In this document: positions 60,622 through 63,256 of the stretch, piece by piece
How positions within the stretch are numbered: position 1 is the stretch's first letter
Layout of the letters: each line of letters opens with the position of its first letter
Source of the DNA: Chlorokybus atmophyticus
Taxonomy: Eukaryota; Streptophyta; Chlorokybophyceae; Chlorokybales; Chlorokybaceae
DNA length: 63,256 bases
Assembly (NCBI GenBank): GCA_009103225.1
Contig: RHPI01003156.1
Span: 1,395,753-1,459,008 of the forward strand
Direction: 5' to 3'
Translations under genes and position numbers: made by a program
The notes under the pieces: generated by a model
What the model was told of the DNA's origin: nothing
What the model saw: the letters and a program-made list of their open reading frames with translations, nothing else
Databases searched by the model: none

Positions 60622-63057
60622 TCACGCGTACACATGGTAGTTGCGAAACTTGCTGATGTGAGGGTAGGACCGGCCCTGCTCGCGCCAAGTATCATGATCA
60701 AGCTTGACCCAATGCATGAGCTTGCACAAGGTAAGCCTCCCAACAACTTCGCCAGTGTGGTTGTCGTTCACCCTCCAGACACCGGGCGCGATGCGTGTAA
60801 GGTAATCGACCTCAACCTGCTTGTCCTCCTCTAATATGTTCCTAACCAGAGCATACCAAGGTCCGGGATCATCCTCGTCGCAGGCGTCTTCTTGCGAGTC
60901 TTCATCCACGGCAGGTGCCTTGCGCGTGTTTGCTCTCTTACTGCGACGTGGATGCTGGGTTGCGCGTGCATTGCTGTCGTCGAGTTGCTCCTGCAACTCC
61001 ATGCAGAACTCGTTTGCAGGTTCTGTGGGCAACTTCAAGTCCCAAACGGACTTGGCTTGATCGCGTATTTGCACCACCTCGCCGGCTTTAGGCCAGATGG
61101 GGACATCAACATCGCCGGCCTTGACATGCAGGTCAGGGTTCTGCAGATCATATGCTAGTTGCGGAGCTCTGTCAGCCTTGGAACCAGCTTTGGTCTGCCG
61201 ATTGGGCAGCATCATGAACTTTCGCAGAAGTCTGTCAGCTGGAATACATACTTCGTCGGAGCTCAAAGCCTTCACCAGGGCCGACCTTGTGTCAAGGTCA
61301 CGGTACAAGGCACCAGCTGTGTCTGTGTACATGACGTATTGACGACCAGCAATGAAGACTTGAGGCTTCTTCTTGTAGATATGCACAAATACTTGCTTCA
61401 CAGCAATGTAACTGTGGTCGTCTGTTACAACGTTATCAATGCCTAGGGGCGACTCTGTTCTGCACAGTAGAACACAAAGCTTGGTAGCAGTCAGACAGCA
61501 AGCACAACAGCACGTGTGAGGACAACAATAGCAAGCAATCTAACCTGTGAATCTCCCCATTAAGCAGCACAGCCTTGTAGTGGTAAGCCGTATTCTGCAC
61601 GAGATGCCTAGCATCTGCTCTGATGTGCCTGCTGACCATCTCAAACCGCTCTGAGCTTAGTGGTGTGGGTTGACCTGGCAGCTGGCCAATAAGTATGCCT
61701 CGAGCAAGAATGTCTTGTGACTCAGACCGGTGTGGACACGTCTCAGCCTTCTTCCAGAGTTCCAAAGCCTTGCTTTGACTGGGTGCTTCGTACCAGAAAC
61801 CTCCAACACCGCTGGACACGCGATGAGACCGCAACTGCAGCTGAACGCGTGTTGCAAAGACCATGCCCGTGCGCTGGTCTTCGCGCAAGACAGTAAGCAG
61901 CCGCTCGTACCACAAGCGTACGTGTCGATGTATGTAGCTGAACTCATACTCTTTCAACAAGTTGTTGTTGGTGCTGGTCTCCAAGTGATCTGAGACAGCG
62001 CGCTCAAAGACGTAGCACCAGTACACATCATGGCTGCCGTGGCGGAAGATATCGTCCAGCAGATGACCTGCTCCAGCAGCATGCTCTAGAGGTCTCAAGT
62101 TGTGGCCAAAGCATTCTTCTGAGTTGATACGCCAGTAACGCAGTAAGCTGTCTGCCAGTCTGAGGGTGTCTTCGATCCAGCCATTGAAGCGGGAGTGGCG
62201 ATAGAACAGGCAGATGAGCTTGTGTAAGGACATGAAGACGTCGCGCATGTGCGAAGTCAGCAAGCCCGTTGTCACGTAAGGTGCAAAGTCCTGCATAAAC
62301 TTCTGGTAGTCTTCTGCCTTCCACCAGCCCAGCCTGTCTGTAATCCCCTTTGGAGAGCGCCCGGATCGCATTTCCTTGATCAAGGCTGCAGTGAAGTCCT
62401 TAAGCCTGGCCTCCACCAAGGGAACATCCACCACCCTTTCGTGCGCTCCCTTTGCAAAAACTGCATGGCAGAGGCCCTTCACTAGACCTTCACACAAGGT
62501 GTGCATGACGTCGTACACCACGTCCTTGAGTGGGCTGAAGCCATAGGCATGGTAGAGGCGCCACAGTTGGCTCCTGCCTGTGACACCTGTCTCCATGCTG
62601 ATCTCCAGGCTTGTGTTCCAATAGCAGGGGTAGCAGCAGTCTCCAGCTTATCAATGTTGGTCAGAGTCTCCTGTTCTTCTCTCTCGGGCCATGGATGTCT
62701 TGAGTGCATGAAGTTCTGATCGTAGCGGTAGACCTTCTTCTGGTAGGTGTTGAGCTCCACTGCTTGGGAGTTGCTAGGACCAGCTGGACCATTGCTGGTT
62801 GATGCAGCAGCACGCTTCTTGCTGGCAGGTTGCTTCTTCTTCTTCTTCGTCGTCTTCTTCTCAGCCGCCTGCTTCTTATTCCTGCTAGCAGACTTTGCCT
62901 GGCTGCTGGACTTGGAAACAGCCTTCTTGCAAGCAGACACCTGCTCGTCGTCGGACTCTGGAGCAGCCTTGCGTTTTACAGGCCTTTGGGCTTCTTCCAT
63001 GTAGGGCTGGGCCTTACACCAGCATCTGCGGCAGCCAAAGATGCCACCATCTTTCAT
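60622..63057 (-). mobile_element. CACTA/TNP2-like transposase gene
   Basis: The N-terminal frame from 63057 (MKDGGIFGCRRCWCKAQPYM) has a Lys-rich insert and ends near RHPWPEREEQETLTNIDKLE. The central frame 62596-61545 reads TGVTGRSQLWRLYHAYGF, DVVYDVMHTLCEGLVKGL, SHMRDVFMSLHKLICLFYRH and HAAGAGHLLDDIFRHGSHDV, matching TNP2/DUF4218-type CACTA transposases. A GT-AG intron (about 61544-61470) joins HR to TESPLGIDNVVTDDHSYIAV in frame. The C-terminal part then continues to YHVYA, TGA at 60622, including a GEVVQIRDQAKSVWDL block. The change of frame between the first two parts near 62.60-62.64 kb has no GT donor to explain it, so it is probably an indel. The window does not reach the right terminus. 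Confidence 0.7.
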
Positions 63058-63211
63058 CTTCAGTATTTGACACTGGGCTGGGTGATCACCAGCTCAGATG
63101 AGCAGCATCGCACGCAAGCGCGTGGTAGCACTGGCTGCTTGAGAGTGCAGGTCAGGGCAAACTTCAGAGGTGGGGAGGGCATAATTGCAGGTGAAGCCCT
63201 CAAGCAGCAGT

Positions 63212-63256
63212 GATTCGAGCTCGTCTATAAGTGGATTCGAGCTCGTCTATAATTCG
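63212..63256. repeat. 22-bp direct tandem repeat at window edge
   Basis: GATTCGAGCTCGTCTATAA occurs at 63212-63230 and again at 63234-63252, and is followed by ATTCG. It may be the first units of a subterminal repeat of the CACTA-like element. Confidence 0.7.

Overview
This is nuclear DNA from a photosynthetic eukaryote, most likely a green alga that still builds centrioles or flagella. The genes are split by many short GT-AG introns (plus a few GC-AG). One gene encodes a plastid-targeted PDZ+TPR protein of the MET1 type, and another an SSX2IP/ADIP-type centriole-associated coiled-coil protein. Several starts carry a plant-style telo-box (AAACCCTA). Host genes stop with TAA, TAG and TGA, so the nuclear code is standard. 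I cannot name the species from sequence alone.

Layout. 1-743 (-): the 5' end of a Ty1/copia retrotransposon (LTR, half-tRNA primer-binding site, gag). 901-1551 (+): a transposase-like C-terminal fragment. 1.75-10.25 kb: a four-gene accessory block. Three genes read left: a C2HC finger + Tudor-like + phage-type C5 cytosine methyltransferase fusion, a RING-like protein, and an OTU-protease-like protein with a similar C2HC finger. One unrecognised multi-exon gene reads right. 10.3-15.8 kb: repeats, a perfect palindrome, microsatellites and little coding.

15.8-53.4 kb is the conserved host core: HlyIII/PAQR-like membrane protein (-), leucine-rich-repeat protein (-), RPS29 (+), TAF7 (-), UBE2W-type E2 (+), SSX2IP/ADIP-like protein with EF-hand-like C-terminus (-), SURF1 (+), MET1-like (-), GAR1 C-terminal half (+), symplekin (-), BSD-domain protein (+), MGMT-type DNA repair protein (-) and ribosomal protein eL20/RPL18a (+). 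Only GAR1 looks incomplete. Two decayed LINE 3' ends (38.9-39.4 and 54.2-54.4 kb) and a (GA)n tract with an N interrupt it.

55.2-63.26 kb looks like a second large DNA element. It has a CACTA/TNP2-like transposase (-), a BED-finger/coiled-coil protein (+) and a SAM-like protein (-). The last two diverge from a short interstitial TTAGGG array. The transposase reading frame is broken once near 62.6 kb.

The most unusual part is 1.75-10.25 kb: a captured phage-like DNA methyltransferase joined to eukaryotic chromatin-type domains, beside ubiquitin-pathway proteins. The OTU and RING reading frames each carry in-frame TAA/TAG codons that need explaining. All exon joins were inferred by eye from splice signals, frame and family similarity; none was tested with transcripts or searches.
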